A stretch of DNA of 64,000 nucleotides from Bacilli bacterium (GTDB taxonomy: Bacteria > Bacillota_I > Bacilli_A > RFN20 > CAG-826): positions 1-64,000 of the forward strand of contig JAFVUY010000178.1 of the NCBI GenBank assembly GCA_017502465.1, given 5' to 3'. A program made the translations under genes and the position numbers. Under the pieces are notes generated by a model. The model had not been told where the DNA came from. It did no database searches and saw nothing but the letters and a program-made list of their open reading frames with translations. Of this stretch, positions 35,994-44,665 are shown in pieces (positions within the stretch are counted from its first letter, which is position 1; every line of letters starts with the position of its first letter).

Positions 35994-37373
35994 TTACATT
36001 CTTTTCGCAGTTTCTAGCAATTCGATTGTTTCTTGTCTGATATCTCGCAAATAAATACTAGTTTCTTTCTTCAGAAAGACTTGACCAATTCTTGTCCCTT
36101 TGCGGACATTTTTTATTTGGGTGGTATCCACCTCACCAGAAGACAATTTAGAAAGGATTAAGCAAATTTCTGAAGCGATTATTTTTTCATCATTACTTGG
36201 ATTATCGTTAAAAATAACCACATGTGCTCCAGGGATATTTTTAACATGGAAGAAGTGATAATTAGGATTGGCTTTATTGAAAGTTAATTCGTTATTTTGA
36301 ATATCTGTTTTTCCAAAAGCAATTTTAGTTGATTTGTAATTTATAAAATAAGGAGAAGATTTGCTAAAAGACAATTTCTTTTTCTTATCTTTAGTTGGGA
36401 AGAAGATGTTTTTAATTTCATTAATATCATCATCACCAGCGTTTTCGATTTGGATTTTTATATGATTAAAATATTCAATATCTTGATAGGCTTTGTTAAT
36501 TTCTTCTTTAGCAAGCGCAAGGGTTGTTTTAGCTTTTTTGTAGATTTTAAAATATCTATTCGTGTTATCGATTGGAGTTAGGGAAAGGTCATAATCTTTT
36601 ATTGCGCCATTTTGAATATCTCTTTGAAGAGATTCTTCGTCATAGGTATATAAATAACACATGTCCCCATATTCTTTATAGATAAGTTTTTCATTTGCTT
36701 TTTCAATGTCAAGTTGTAGATTTTTAATTTTATTTGTTAAAATCTTTAATCTTCTATTTACAAAAGTAAATAGTTCCTTATTCTTTTCTTTTTGTCTTAT
36801 TAATTTGGACTCTTTTAAATAATTAGAGGCACATAATTTTAATTTCTCTAATTCGATAGAAGGCTCGTTGTTATTTAAATTATTAATAGGAGCCTCGTAT
36901 ATAAATTTTTGTTTAACAATTCTTTCTTTATTAATGTCAGTGTAATGGGTCGCAAAAATTACTATTTCGTCCTTATTTAAAATGATTAAATTAGGTTTAT
37001 GAGGAACGAATTCAAAAATTAAATATTTTATTTCCTTATCAAATGTTTCGCTTATTTTGCTAAGCGTGAATTTTAAAATTCTATCATTGTTGACTTGTTC
37101 GATATCGATAATTTTTGAGTCTTTGATTTCTTTTCTTAAAACATCATTTAAATTATTTGTTAAGGTGTGAATAGATTCCTCAATTTTAATCAAACTCAAA
37201 AAAGGAGATTGATGGTTTAAGGAAACAAATAATTTTTCTTCTCGATAATGGGAAAAAGAAAAAATAAGATCACAGTTATTAACAAGGGTGATGTTAGAAA
37301 TAAATGAAGTTTTAACTTTATTTACTAATTCATTTTTGATGTCGTTTAGGGTGCTTAGATTAACTTTTATCAT
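35994..37373 (-). CDS. rqcH: RqcH/NFACT family ribosome quality control protein (compact)
   Basis: 459 aa, shorter than the usual 550-580. The N-terminal NFACT-N domain is diverged but keeps the Asp97-Arg98 pair (NNDRILKF) at the same numbers as in Bacillus RqcH. A coiled coil spans about 195-235 and 275-300. The NFACT-R domain includes SPYFINYKSTKIAFGKT and FFHVKNIPGAHVVIF (near 370-390). RqcH binds stalled 50S subunits and adds C-terminal alanine tails. A TGA-TAAAAT extended -10 at 37386-37394 is 12 nt before the ATG, with no ribosome site. Confidence 0.87.
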   Translation of the reverse strand: MIKVNLSTLNDIKNELVNKVKTSFISNITLVNNCDLIFSFSHYREEKLFVSLNHQSPFLSLIKIEESIHTLTNNLNDVLRKEIKDSKIIDIEQVNNDRILKFTLSKISETFDKEIKYLIFEFVPHKPNLIILNKDEIVIFATHYTDINKERIVKQKFIYEAPINNLNNNEPSIELEKLKLCASNYLKESKLIRQKEKNKELFTFVNRRLKILTNKIKNLQLDIEKANEKLIYKEYGDMCYLYTYDEESLQRDIQNGAIKDYDLSLTPIDNTNRYFKIYKKAKTTLALAKEEINKAYQDIEYFNHIKIQIENAGDDDINEIKNIFFPTKDKKKKLSFSKSSPYFINYKSTKIAFGKTDIQNNELTFNKANPNYHFFHVKNIPGAHVVIFNDNPSNDEKIIASEICLILSKLSSGEVDTTQIKNVRKGTRIGQVFLKKETSIYLRDIRQETIELLETAKRM

Positions 37374-37447
37374 AATAACTATTACATTTTATCATTTTCT
37401 TTTTGATTAACGTTGAATAAATTAAAAGTTGTTATAAAATAAGATAT

Positions 37448-38017
37448 ATGAATAAAGGTTTGCTAATTATCTTAAGCGGTCCATCAGGTGTCGGAAAAGG
37501 CACTGTTAGAAAAAAGATAATGGAAGACGAATCTCTCAATCTTGTTTATTCAATTTCTATGACCACACGCGCTCCTAGAAATAAAGAAGTAGATGGGGAA
37601 GATTATTATTTTGTGACTCAAGAAGAGTTCCAAAGAAACTTAGATAACAATAACCTTTTAGAACATTGTGAATTTGTTGGAAACCGTTATGGTACTCCAA
37701 AAGATAAAGTAGAAAAACTTCGCGAAGAAGGCAAAAACGTATTTTTAGAAATTGAAGTCAATGGAGCAAACCAAGTTCTCTCTAAAGTTAATGATAATGG
37801 AGTTATTTCAATATTCTTAATGCCTCCGTCATTAAAAACTTTGGAAGATAGAATTAGAAAAAGAAAATCTGAATCTGACGACATTATTAAAGAAAGACTT
37901 CAAAAAGGTCGTTCTGAAATGAAACTCAAATCTAATTATGAATACGTGGTTGTCAATCGCAGGGTTGAAGACGCCGCAAGAGAAATCGCTAGTATAATTA
38001 GAGCTAGAATGAAATAG
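37448..38017 (+). CDS. gmk: Guanylate kinase
   Basis: 189 aa, usual length. P-loop ILSGPSGVGKGTV (residues 7-19), SMTTRAPRNKEVDGEDYYFV (GMP binding, near 34-53), and the LID region with RIRKRKSESDD. It converts GMP to GDP. First gene of the cluster gmk-priA-...-rpe, the same order as in Bacillus apart from missing rpoZ, coaBC, def and fmt. A TGT-TATAAA -10 (37433-37438) lies 9 nt before the ATG; there is no ribosome site. Confidence 0.98.
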   Translation: MNKGLLIILSGPSGVGKGTVRKKIMEDESLNLVYSISMTTRAPRNKEVDGEDYYFVTQEEFQRNLDNNNLLEHCEFVGNRYGTPKDKVEKLREEGKNVFLEIEVNGANQVLSKVNDNGVISIFLMPPSLKTLEDRIRKRKSESDDIIKERLQKGRSEMKLKSNYEYVVVNRRVEDAAREIASIIRARMK

Positions 38018-38041
38018 ATAAGGACGAAAGGAGGAAGGTGT

Positions 38042-40237
38042 GTGAAATTACTTGAAATATTAATTGAACACGCTTCTCACTCATTAGATCGTCCTTTTTC
38101 TTATGCTTATAATGGAAAGAAAAAAGTTGGTGTTGGCTTTAGAGTTTTAATCAAATTTAATTCTAAAGAATTAGTTGGATATGTTATCGGCGTTAATGAG
38201 ATAAGCAAAACTCTTGAAGAAATTGAAGAAGAATTAGGCTTTAATATCTCTTATATCGAAGATGTTCTTGATGAAAAACCACTTTTGAATGAGGAGCTCT
38301 TTCAGCTTGCAGATAAAATTAGCCAATATTATTTAGCGCCTAAAATCAGTGTTCTTCAAACAATGCTTCCTCCATCTTTAAATGTTAGAAGGGGAAGTTT
38401 GAAAGCGCCTAAAATTGCATATGACAAATATCTTAAAGTGATTGATGAAAATGAAGATGGTTTAACTGGAAAACAAATTGAAATTTTAAGACTTATCAAA
38501 GACTCTAAAGAAGTATTAAAAAGAGAAATTAAGTCTCCATCAATAGTTGAAAAACTTATTCAATATGGAAAAATTGAAGTATTTGAAAGAGAAAAAAGAA
38601 GGTTAAACATTCCTAAATATGAAATAGAGCAACCTAAGACATTAAGCGAAGATCAAAATAAAGTCATTGAAGAATTCAATAATTCAAGTGATTTGATATA
38701 TTTGCTTCAAGGTGTAACAGGTAGTGGCAAAAGCGAAGTTTATCTTAAACTTTCAGAGCAGGTTTTAGCTAGCGGCAAATCAGTTATTATGCTAGTTCCA
38801 GAAATTTCCTTAACTCCAATGATGACAAGATATTTCTTAAAACGTTTTAAAGATAACGTCGCTATTTTGCATAGTGAGTTGACTCCTGCTGAAAAGTATG
38901 ACGAATATAGAAAAATCGCAAACGGCGAAGCTCGCATTGTTGTTGGAGCAAGAAGCGCTATTTTTGCTCCTATAAAAAATCTAGGTCTCATCATTATGGA
39001 TGAAGAACATGTCGAATCATATAAACAAGATGTTGTTCCTTTTTATCACGCTAGAGAAGTTGCTATATTCAGAAGTCAATTGACGGGTGCTAAGTTTTTA
39101 ATGGGTAGCGCCACTCCATCTTTAGAAAGTAGGGCCAGAGCACAAAAAGGTGTATACCATTTATTAAGATTAGATAAAAGAATTAATAATCAACCATTAC
39201 CTAAAACCACAATTGTTAATATGCTTGATTATCATAATATCGACCGCAATTCCTATATATTTTCATTGAAATTGCGAAAATCTATTGAAAAAGTTTTAGA
39301 AAATAATGAACAAGCAATTTTGTTAATTAATAGAAGAGGCTTTTCGACTCATATGTCTTGTAGAAGCTGTGGACATGTCTTTAAATGCCCAACTTGTGGG
39401 ATTGCTTTAACTTATCATAAATCAGAAGGATTACTTAAATGTCATCATTGCGATTACGTTGAGGTGATGAAAGAAAATTGCCCAGAATGTGGTTCTAAAT
39501 ATTTAATGAAAACCGGTTTTGGAACTGAAAGAATTGAAGACGAAGTTCATCGTCTTTTTCCTCAAGCTAGAACGCTAAGGCTTGATAGCGATTCCGCAAG
39601 AATTAGAACAAAAGTTAGTAAAATAGTAACTGCTTTTGAAAATAAAGAAGCTGATATTTTAATAGGAACTCAAATGATCGCGAAAGGTCATGATTTTAGT
39701 GATGTCACTTTAGTTGGTATTGTTTTAGCGGATATTGGTTTAAACATGCCAAATTATAGAAGTAGCGAAAGAGCGTTTCAACTAATAACTCAAGCGGTTG
39801 GAAGGTGTGGAAGACAAGATAAAAAAGGTGAAGCAATTATCCAAACTTACGCGCCTGATCATTACGCTATTACAATGGCAGCTAGACAAGATTATGAGGT
39901 GTTTTATAAAAAAGAAATGGGTATGAGAAAACTACAATTCTACCCACCTTATTCTTTCCTTTGTAGTTTAACTTTGTCTGGAAAAAACGAAGACAAAGTA
40001 ATTGAAGCAATTTATCAAGTTGTCTCCGAATTAAGTGAGGAATTAAAAGATAATGCTCAAGTTTTAGGGCCAATTACACCTTATATAGCTTTTGAAAAAG
40101 ATGTTCATAAACGTTCAATCCTTATCAAATATAGAGATGAGGAATTAATCAAAAATGTTATTAAGAAAATTATCGATAAATTAAAGAATAAAACAATCAT
40201 TAGCATAACTGTTAATATAGATCCATACAATTTCTAA
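38042..40237 (+). CDS. priA: Primosomal protein N' (replication restart helicase)
   Basis: 731 aa. It starts at a GTG with a strong AGGAGG site (38029-38034). N-terminal 3'-DNA-binding domain; Walker A LLQGVTGSGKSEVY (near 223), DEEH box (IIMDEEHVESYKQD, near 320), and two zinc-binding clusters CRSCGHVFKCPTC and CHHCDYVEVMKENCPEC (near 440-480). Helicase motifs V-VI follow: IGTQMIAKGHDF and QAVGRCGR. It restarts stalled forks. 24 nt after gmk. Confidence 0.97.
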   Translation: MKLLEILIEHASHSLDRPFSYAYNGKKKVGVGFRVLIKFNSKELVGYVIGVNEISKTLEEIEEELGFNISYIEDVLDEKPLLNEELFQLADKISQYYLAPKISVLQTMLPPSLNVRRGSLKAPKIAYDKYLKVIDENEDGLTGKQIEILRLIKDSKEVLKREIKSPSIVEKLIQYGKIEVFEREKRRLNIPKYEIEQPKTLSEDQNKVIEEFNNSSDLIYLLQGVTGSGKSEVYLKLSEQVLASGKSVIMLVPEISLTPMMTRYFLKRFKDNVAILHSELTPAEKYDEYRKIANGEARIVVGARSAIFAPIKNLGLIIMDEEHVESYKQDVVPFYHAREVAIFRSQLTGAKFLMGSATPSLESRARAQKGVYHLLRLDKRINNQPLPKTTIVNMLDYHNIDRNSYIFSLKLRKSIEKVLENNEQAILLINRRGFSTHMSCRSCGHVFKCPTCGIALTYHKSEGLLKCHHCDYVEVMKENCPECGSKYLMKTGFGTERIEDEVHRLFPQARTLRLDSDSARIRTKVSKIVTAFENKEADILIGTQMIAKGHDFSDVTLVGIVLADIGLNMPNYRSSERAFQLITQAVGRCGRQDKKGEAIIQTYAPDHYAITMAARQDYEVFYKKEMGMRKLQFYPPYSFLCSLTLSGKNEDKVIEAIYQVVSELSEELKDNAQVLGPITPYIAFEKDVHKRSILIKYRDEELIKNVIKKIIDKLKNKTIISITVNIDPYNF

Positions 40238-40284
40238 TGGAAATAGTATGAAATTATATTATAATTAATTCGAGGTAAAAAATT

Positions 40285-40719
40285 ATGATTACTATTACAA
40301 TACTCGGATTAGATCAATACATTGTCGGAAGACTATCAAGAGAATTAACTCCTAATATAGCCAAATTATATGAATTAAGTGAAGATGAAGTTAACTTTGT
40401 CGCACCTTCTAATATGGTTTTTCATAATGGCGTTGAACAAACATCGTGGAATGTTATCGTTAGAGTTAATGCTCCAATGAAAGTTTCTGTTTTACAAGAC
40501 GAAGTTGCTAACTTAATTTCTGTCGGTTTAAAAGATGTCGCAATTAATTTAGCGATTGAATTTTATTATTATTCTCAAGATAATCGTTATACTCGTCTTA
40601 ATAGCGATTATCCAAGATATATCACGAGTGATAATGTCGTAGATTTCCAAGCCGAATACGAAGATTTAGATGAAGGCGAAGAAGTTTACGATGAAGATAT
40701 TTTTGAAGGAATCGAATAG
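40285..40719 (+). CDS. Small acidic conserved protein, function unknown
   Basis: 144 aa, cytoplasmic, with a strongly acidic tail (DLDEGEEVYDEDIFEG). The first 100 residues alternate strand and helix (ITITILGLDQY..., VEQTSWNVIVRVNAP, FYYYSQ); I see only a faint likeness to small tautomerase-type/DUF1904 proteins. It occupies the place where Bacillus has def and fmt, between priA and the RsmB-like gene, whose ATG it directly abuts. A TATAAT (40260-40265) and a GAGGT ribosome site precede it, so it may also have its own promoter. Confidence 0.7.
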   Translation: MITITILGLDQYIVGRLSRELTPNIAKLYELSEDEVNFVAPSNMVFHNGVEQTSWNVIVRVNAPMKVSVLQDEVANLISVGLKDVAINLAIEFYYYSQDNRYTRLNSDYPRYITSDNVVDFQAEYEDLDEGEEVYDEDIFEGIE

Positions 40720-41985
40720 ATGAAAAAAGTGTCTTCTTTAGAAATTGCATCACAAATGTTAAATGAAGTTATTTATAATAACTTAACTTTTTCTTCATGC
40801 TTAAAAATATATTCACAAAAATATAATCTTCATAAAGAAGAATTTTCTTTAGCAAGTGTTCTTTGTGGTTGTGAATTAAGACATCATTTGCTTTTTTCTG
40901 AATTGATTGATATTGAATTTCGAGAACTTCCTAAAGAATGTTTAATCGCTTTTGCTCTTGTTCTTGCTAATGGCGTTTTCATTAAACGAATTGATGAGGA
41001 AGAAGCTAATCTTTTTCTTTTAAAAACTCTTCTTGCTAACGAACTCCATTATAACAAAGAAAAACTAGATTCATTTTTCGCCAATATCTTTAATAGCGAA
41101 CATTTGATTCCAAACAAATATTCGAAAGAATCAATCGATTTTCTTTCTCTTAGATACAACACCCCTAAATGGTTAGTCAAAACATGGCAAAAAAACTTTA
41201 AGAATTTGACTTATAAGATTTTAAAGGCTAACACGAAACAGCCATTAAACACAGTTAGGCTTAATCCACTTTTGGATACTCAAGTTGTAAAAGAAGATTC
41301 TATTTTTGAAAAAACATTCGCTGACGGAATGCTTGCCTACAAAGGTAAAGCCCCAATTAAAAAACAAACTTATTACATTAATGGATTAATTTTCCCTATG
41401 AAAATGTCTGTTAAACATGTTTTTGAAAATATAACTTTAGATTCTTTAAAAGGCATCGCGGTTTATCAAGGATATCCAAATAACGCTTATTTAGAAGCGA
41501 TATTTAATACAAGCAAACACGCGGATATTGATATAATTGTTACTTCCCACCAAGATTATCATGAAGCAAAAACAAATATAGCTAGATTTGGTTTAGATAA
41601 AGCAAAGCTTTATAGAAGTGAAGCTTCTTCAATAATCACATGCGTTTCTAGAAAAGTAGATTCTTTTATTGTCTGCCCACGCAGCTCAAATTTTGATTTA
41701 TTAAGGAACGCTCCTGATTATTTCCTTCGCTTTAATCCAGAAACCTTCGATTCTTTAATTAAAGAACAAACCGAAAGTTTAAAAGAATGTTCAAATTTCG
41801 TTGAAGAAGGCGGACAACTTATTTACTTAGTTCCTACAATTTCTTTAAAAGAAGGACAATTGTTGATTAGAAAATTCTTAGAAAGTAATAAAGATTTCGA
41901 ACTTGAAAGTGAAAGACAATATTTCCCATTCGATCCATATGATTCTTGTCTTTATTTCGCTTTGCTTAGGAAAAAGGTGCAATAA
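40720..41985 (+). CDS. RsmB-like protein, apparently catalytically inactive
   Basis: 421 aa. Residues 1-135 fit a NusB-like RNA-binding domain (FSLASVLCGCELRHHLLFSELI). Residues about 140-421 follow the m5C rRNA methyltransferase outline, but key motifs are gone: the SAM loop (usually DxCAAPGGK) reads VYQGYPNNAY (248-257); motif IV (usually VDAPCSG) reads VCPRSSN, with Ser322 where Cys belongs; motif VI (usually TCS/T) reads VPTI, with Pro372 at the nucleophile. In Bacillus this position holds rsmB, which methylates 16S C967. It abuts rlmN with no gap. The frame is intact and long, so it is probably expressed as a non-catalytic RNA-binding protein. Confidence 0.8.
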   Translation: MKKVSSLEIASQMLNEVIYNNLTFSSCLKIYSQKYNLHKEEFSLASVLCGCELRHHLLFSELIDIEFRELPKECLIAFALVLANGVFIKRIDEEEANLFLLKTLLANELHYNKEKLDSFFANIFNSEHLIPNKYSKESIDFLSLRYNTPKWLVKTWQKNFKNLTYKILKANTKQPLNTVRLNPLLDTQVVKEDSIFEKTFADGMLAYKGKAPIKKQTYYINGLIFPMKMSVKHVFENITLDSLKGIAVYQGYPNNAYLEAIFNTSKHADIDIIVTSHQDYHEAKTNIARFGLDKAKLYRSEASSIITCVSRKVDSFIVCPRSSNFDLLRNAPDYFLRFNPETFDSLIKEQTESLKECSNFVEEGGQLIYLVPTISLKEGQLLIRKFLESNKDFELESERQYFPFDPYDSCLYFALLRKKVQ

Positions 41986-43029
41986 ATGATTAACTTATAC
42001 GGTTTACCTTTACATAAATTAGAGCAACTTATGTTAGATGAGGGGCAAAAGAAATATCGCGCCACTCAACTTTATATTTGGTTGTATGAAAAAAGAGCGA
42101 CCTCATTTGATGAAATGAGTGATATTTCTATCAAATTTAGAGAAGTTCTAAAAGAAAAATATTGTTTAGAGATTCCCAAAATACATACTAAACAAGTTAG
42201 TAGTGATGGAACTATTAAACTTTTGCTCGAATTAAAAGATGGTTATAAAGTCGAAACTGTCTTGATGCGTTATAGCTATGGAAACGCTATATGTGTATCT
42301 AGTCAAGTTGGCTGCTCGATGGGATGCTCTTTTTGCTCTTCTGGATTATTAGGAAGACAAAGAAACTTAACAAGTGATGAACTTGTTGGACAAGTTTTAG
42401 TGATGAACAATCTTCTTCGTGAGGAGAATAAAGGCCAAAGAGTTACTCATATTGTTGTTATGGGCACTGGTGAACCTTTTGATAATTATGATAACGTTAT
42501 GGATTTTATTCGAGTTGTTAACGCTCAAAAGGGCTTAGCAATTGGAGCAAGACACATAACTGTATCAACTTGTGGACTTCCAGATGGAATCAGAAAATAC
42601 GCAAGAGAGGGCCTTCAAACTAACCTTGCTATTTCTTTGCACGCTCCAAATGATGAATTAAGAAACGAATTGATGAAAATAAATAAGGTTTTTAATTTAG
42701 AAAAATTAATGGAAGCCATTAAAGAATATGAAGAAATTGCTAATCGTAGAGTAACATATGAATATTTGCTCTTAAGTGGCATTAACGATACGCTTGAACA
42801 CGCTGCCGAATTAACTAAGTTAATTAAAGGGACAAAAGGATATGTAAATCTTATTCCTTACAATGAAACAAAACTTTGTGATTATAAACGTAGTAGTGGC
42901 AATAGAGTTCACGCTTTCTTAGATTATTTAACCAATCACGGTGTGACCGCGACTATTAGAAAAGAATTTGGAAGCGACATAGATGCAGCGTGTGGCCAGC
43001 TAAAGGCAAAATGCGAGGGGAAATTATGA
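41986..43029 (+). CDS. rlmN: 23S rRNA/tRNA (adenine-C2) methyltransferase RlmN
   Basis: 347 aa. Radical SAM cluster CSMGCSFCSSG (C-x3-C-x2-C, near residue 110), VVMGTGEPFDNYDNV (near 163), TVSTCGL, and the C-terminal catalytic Cys in IDAACGQLKA. It methylates A2503 of 23S rRNA and A37 of some tRNAs. It ends in TGA, which shows that TGA is a stop here. The stop overlaps the prpC start (ATGA, 4 nt). Confidence 0.97.
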   Translation: MINLYGLPLHKLEQLMLDEGQKKYRATQLYIWLYEKRATSFDEMSDISIKFREVLKEKYCLEIPKIHTKQVSSDGTIKLLLELKDGYKVETVLMRYSYGNAICVSSQVGCSMGCSFCSSGLLGRQRNLTSDELVGQVLVMNNLLREENKGQRVTHIVVMGTGEPFDNYDNVMDFIRVVNAQKGLAIGARHITVSTCGLPDGIRKYAREGLQTNLAISLHAPNDELRNELMKINKVFNLEKLMEAIKEYEEIANRRVTYEYLLLSGINDTLEHAAELTKLIKGTKGYVNLIPYNETKLCDYKRSSGNRVHAFLDYLTNHGVTATIRKEFGSDIDAACGQLKAKCEGKL

Positions 43030-43778
43030 AAAAATATTTAAGCGGAAATTTTGCATTTAACACCCATGTAGGAAGGGTGAGACTTACAAATGAAGATAGA
43101 TCAATTGCCTTAACTAATTCAAAAGGTGACGTTTTGCTCCTTGTTTGCGATGGAATGGGAGGACAAAGCAAAGGAGATTTAGCATCTACAATTGCGGTTC
43201 AAACATTGCAAGACGAATTTGAAAAACACAAAGGTTCATTTTTAAATAAATTATTTGCAAAAATTTGGCTTAAAAACGCGATTAAAAAAGCTAACTCTGC
43301 GATTTTTGACGAATCAGCAAGAAATGAAGAATATCACGGAATGGGCACGACAATAACTGCTGTTTTAATTGTTAAAACATTTATTGTTATTGGACAAGCC
43401 GGAGATTCCCGCGCTTACATATTAAAAGACAACAAGCTCGTTCAAATTAGCGAAGATCAAACTTATGTTGCTTATTTATATAGAACTGGCCAAATCAAAA
43501 AAGAAGAGATGGCCACCCATAGTAAACGTCACGTTTTAATGAATGCAGTTGGCATTTACCCAAGTCTAAATGTTGATATCACTTCATTAAATTACAATAA
43601 TGAAGCAATTTTGCTTTGTAGTGATGGTTTATATAATAATGTTTCTCATAATGATATTGAAAATATCATGAAAAATACAGATTCCGTTAATCATAAGGTG
43701 AATCAATTGATTCAAATTTCAAACGCGAATGGCGGTAGCGATAATATCGCAGTTGTGGTTTGGGAGGCCAATAACTAA
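43026..43778 (+). CDS. prpC: PP2C-type Ser/Thr protein phosphatase
   Basis: 250 aa from the ATG at 43026 (gaggggaaattatg). Metal-binding PPM motifs: NEDR (near 21), VCDGMGGQSKGD (near 40), GQAGDSRAYIL (near 122), LCSDGLYNN (near 197) and GGSDNIAVVV (near 238). It dephosphorylates targets of the neighbouring kinase PrkC. It overlaps rlmN by 4 nt and prkC by 1 nt. Confidence 0.96.
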   Translation: MKKYLSGNFAFNTHVGRVRLTNEDRSIALTNSKGDVLLLVCDGMGGQSKGDLASTIAVQTLQDEFEKHKGSFLNKLFAKIWLKNAIKKANSAIFDESARNEEYHGMGTTITAVLIVKTFIVIGQAGDSRAYILKDNKLVQISEDQTYVAYLYRTGQIKKEEMATHSKRHVLMNAVGIYPSLNVDITSLNYNNEAILLCSDGLYNNVSHNDIENIMKNTDSVNHKVNQLIQISNANGGSDNIAVVVWEANN

Positions 43779-44665
43779 TGCCACTTAAAATGGGTTCTTT
43801 AGTTGATGGAAGATATCGCATAACCGCAAGAATTGGTCATGGCGGTATGGCGGAAGTTTATGAAGCTAACGACATAATTAAAAAACAAGTCGTCGCTATT
43901 AAACTAATTAGGGAAGACGTTATGGCTAACCCTATTAATTTAAAACGCTTCGAAAACGAAGCCACTATTGCAGCAAGTCTTAACCATGAAAATATCATGA
44001 AAGTTTATAATCATGGAACAATTGATGGCAGACCATATATTGCAAACGAATTTATTAAAGGGCAAACTTTAAAAGATGTCTTAGATTTTAGAGGTGTCTT
44101 TAAAATATCTGAGGCTATAAGTATTATGCTCCAATTAGCCTCTGCTCTAGATTACGCACATATGCACAATATCGTGCATAGAGATGTTAAACCTGATAAC
44201 ATCTATCTTTTAGCAGATGGAACAATTAAATTAGGCGATTTTGGTATTGCTGAAGCCGATGGATTAAATAGACAAACAACATTATCTAATGATATTGTTG
44301 GTTCTGTTCATTATTTGGCACCTGAAATTTCAAGAGGTAAACCAGCGACAGTTCAAAGCGATATTTATGCGGCGGGCGTAACTTTTTATGAAATTATTAC
44401 AGGGCATGTTCCTTTTGAAAAGGACACTCCAATTAATGTCGCGGTTGCTCATATTAAAGAAAAATTTCCACCGGTCAGTAAATATATTTCTGATTGCCCT
44501 AAGGAAATTGAAAAAATCATTAGCAAATGCACGAAGAAATATCATCGTGATAGATATTCAAGCGCGAAACAACTTTTTAATGATTTAGAACTTATTAAGA
44601 ATAATCAATCAATTCTTAAGAGAGAAAAAAGAAACATTTTTGCAAGGATATTTGGGTTTAAATAA
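43778..44665 (+). CDS. prkC: Ser/Thr protein kinase PrkC, kinase domain only
   Basis: 295 aa. A complete Hanks-type kinase: glycine loop IGHGGMAEVYEA (near 18), catalytic Lys in VVAIKLI, HRDVKPDNIYLL (near 132), DFGIAEA (near 154), SVHYLAPEI (P+1 loop) and SDIYAAGVTFYEI. Unlike Bacillus PrkC (about 650 aa), it has no transmembrane helix and no extracellular PASTA repeats; the sequence stops after KREKRNIFARIFGFK, a basic amphipathic tail. It is therefore cytosolic or only peripherally bound. It overlaps rsgA by 1 nt, so the gene is not broken by assembly. Confidence 0.96.
   Translation: MPLKMGSLVDGRYRITARIGHGGMAEVYEANDIIKKQVVAIKLIREDVMANPINLKRFENEATIAASLNHENIMKVYNHGTIDGRPYIANEFIKGQTLKDVLDFRGVFKISEAISIMLQLASALDYAHMHNIVHRDVKPDNIYLLADGTIKLGDFGIAEADGLNRQTTLSNDIVGSVHYLAPEISRGKPATVQSDIYAAGVTFYEIITGHVPFEKDTPINVAVAHIKEKFPPVSKYISDCPKEIEKIISKCTKKYHRDRYSSAKQLFNDLELIKNNQSILKREKRNIFARIFGFK

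Noticed and set aside
43778..44665. Frameshift as the reason for the short PrkC
   Set aside because: The next gene rsgA starts at the stop codon and no PASTA-like translation is visible in any frame nearby.
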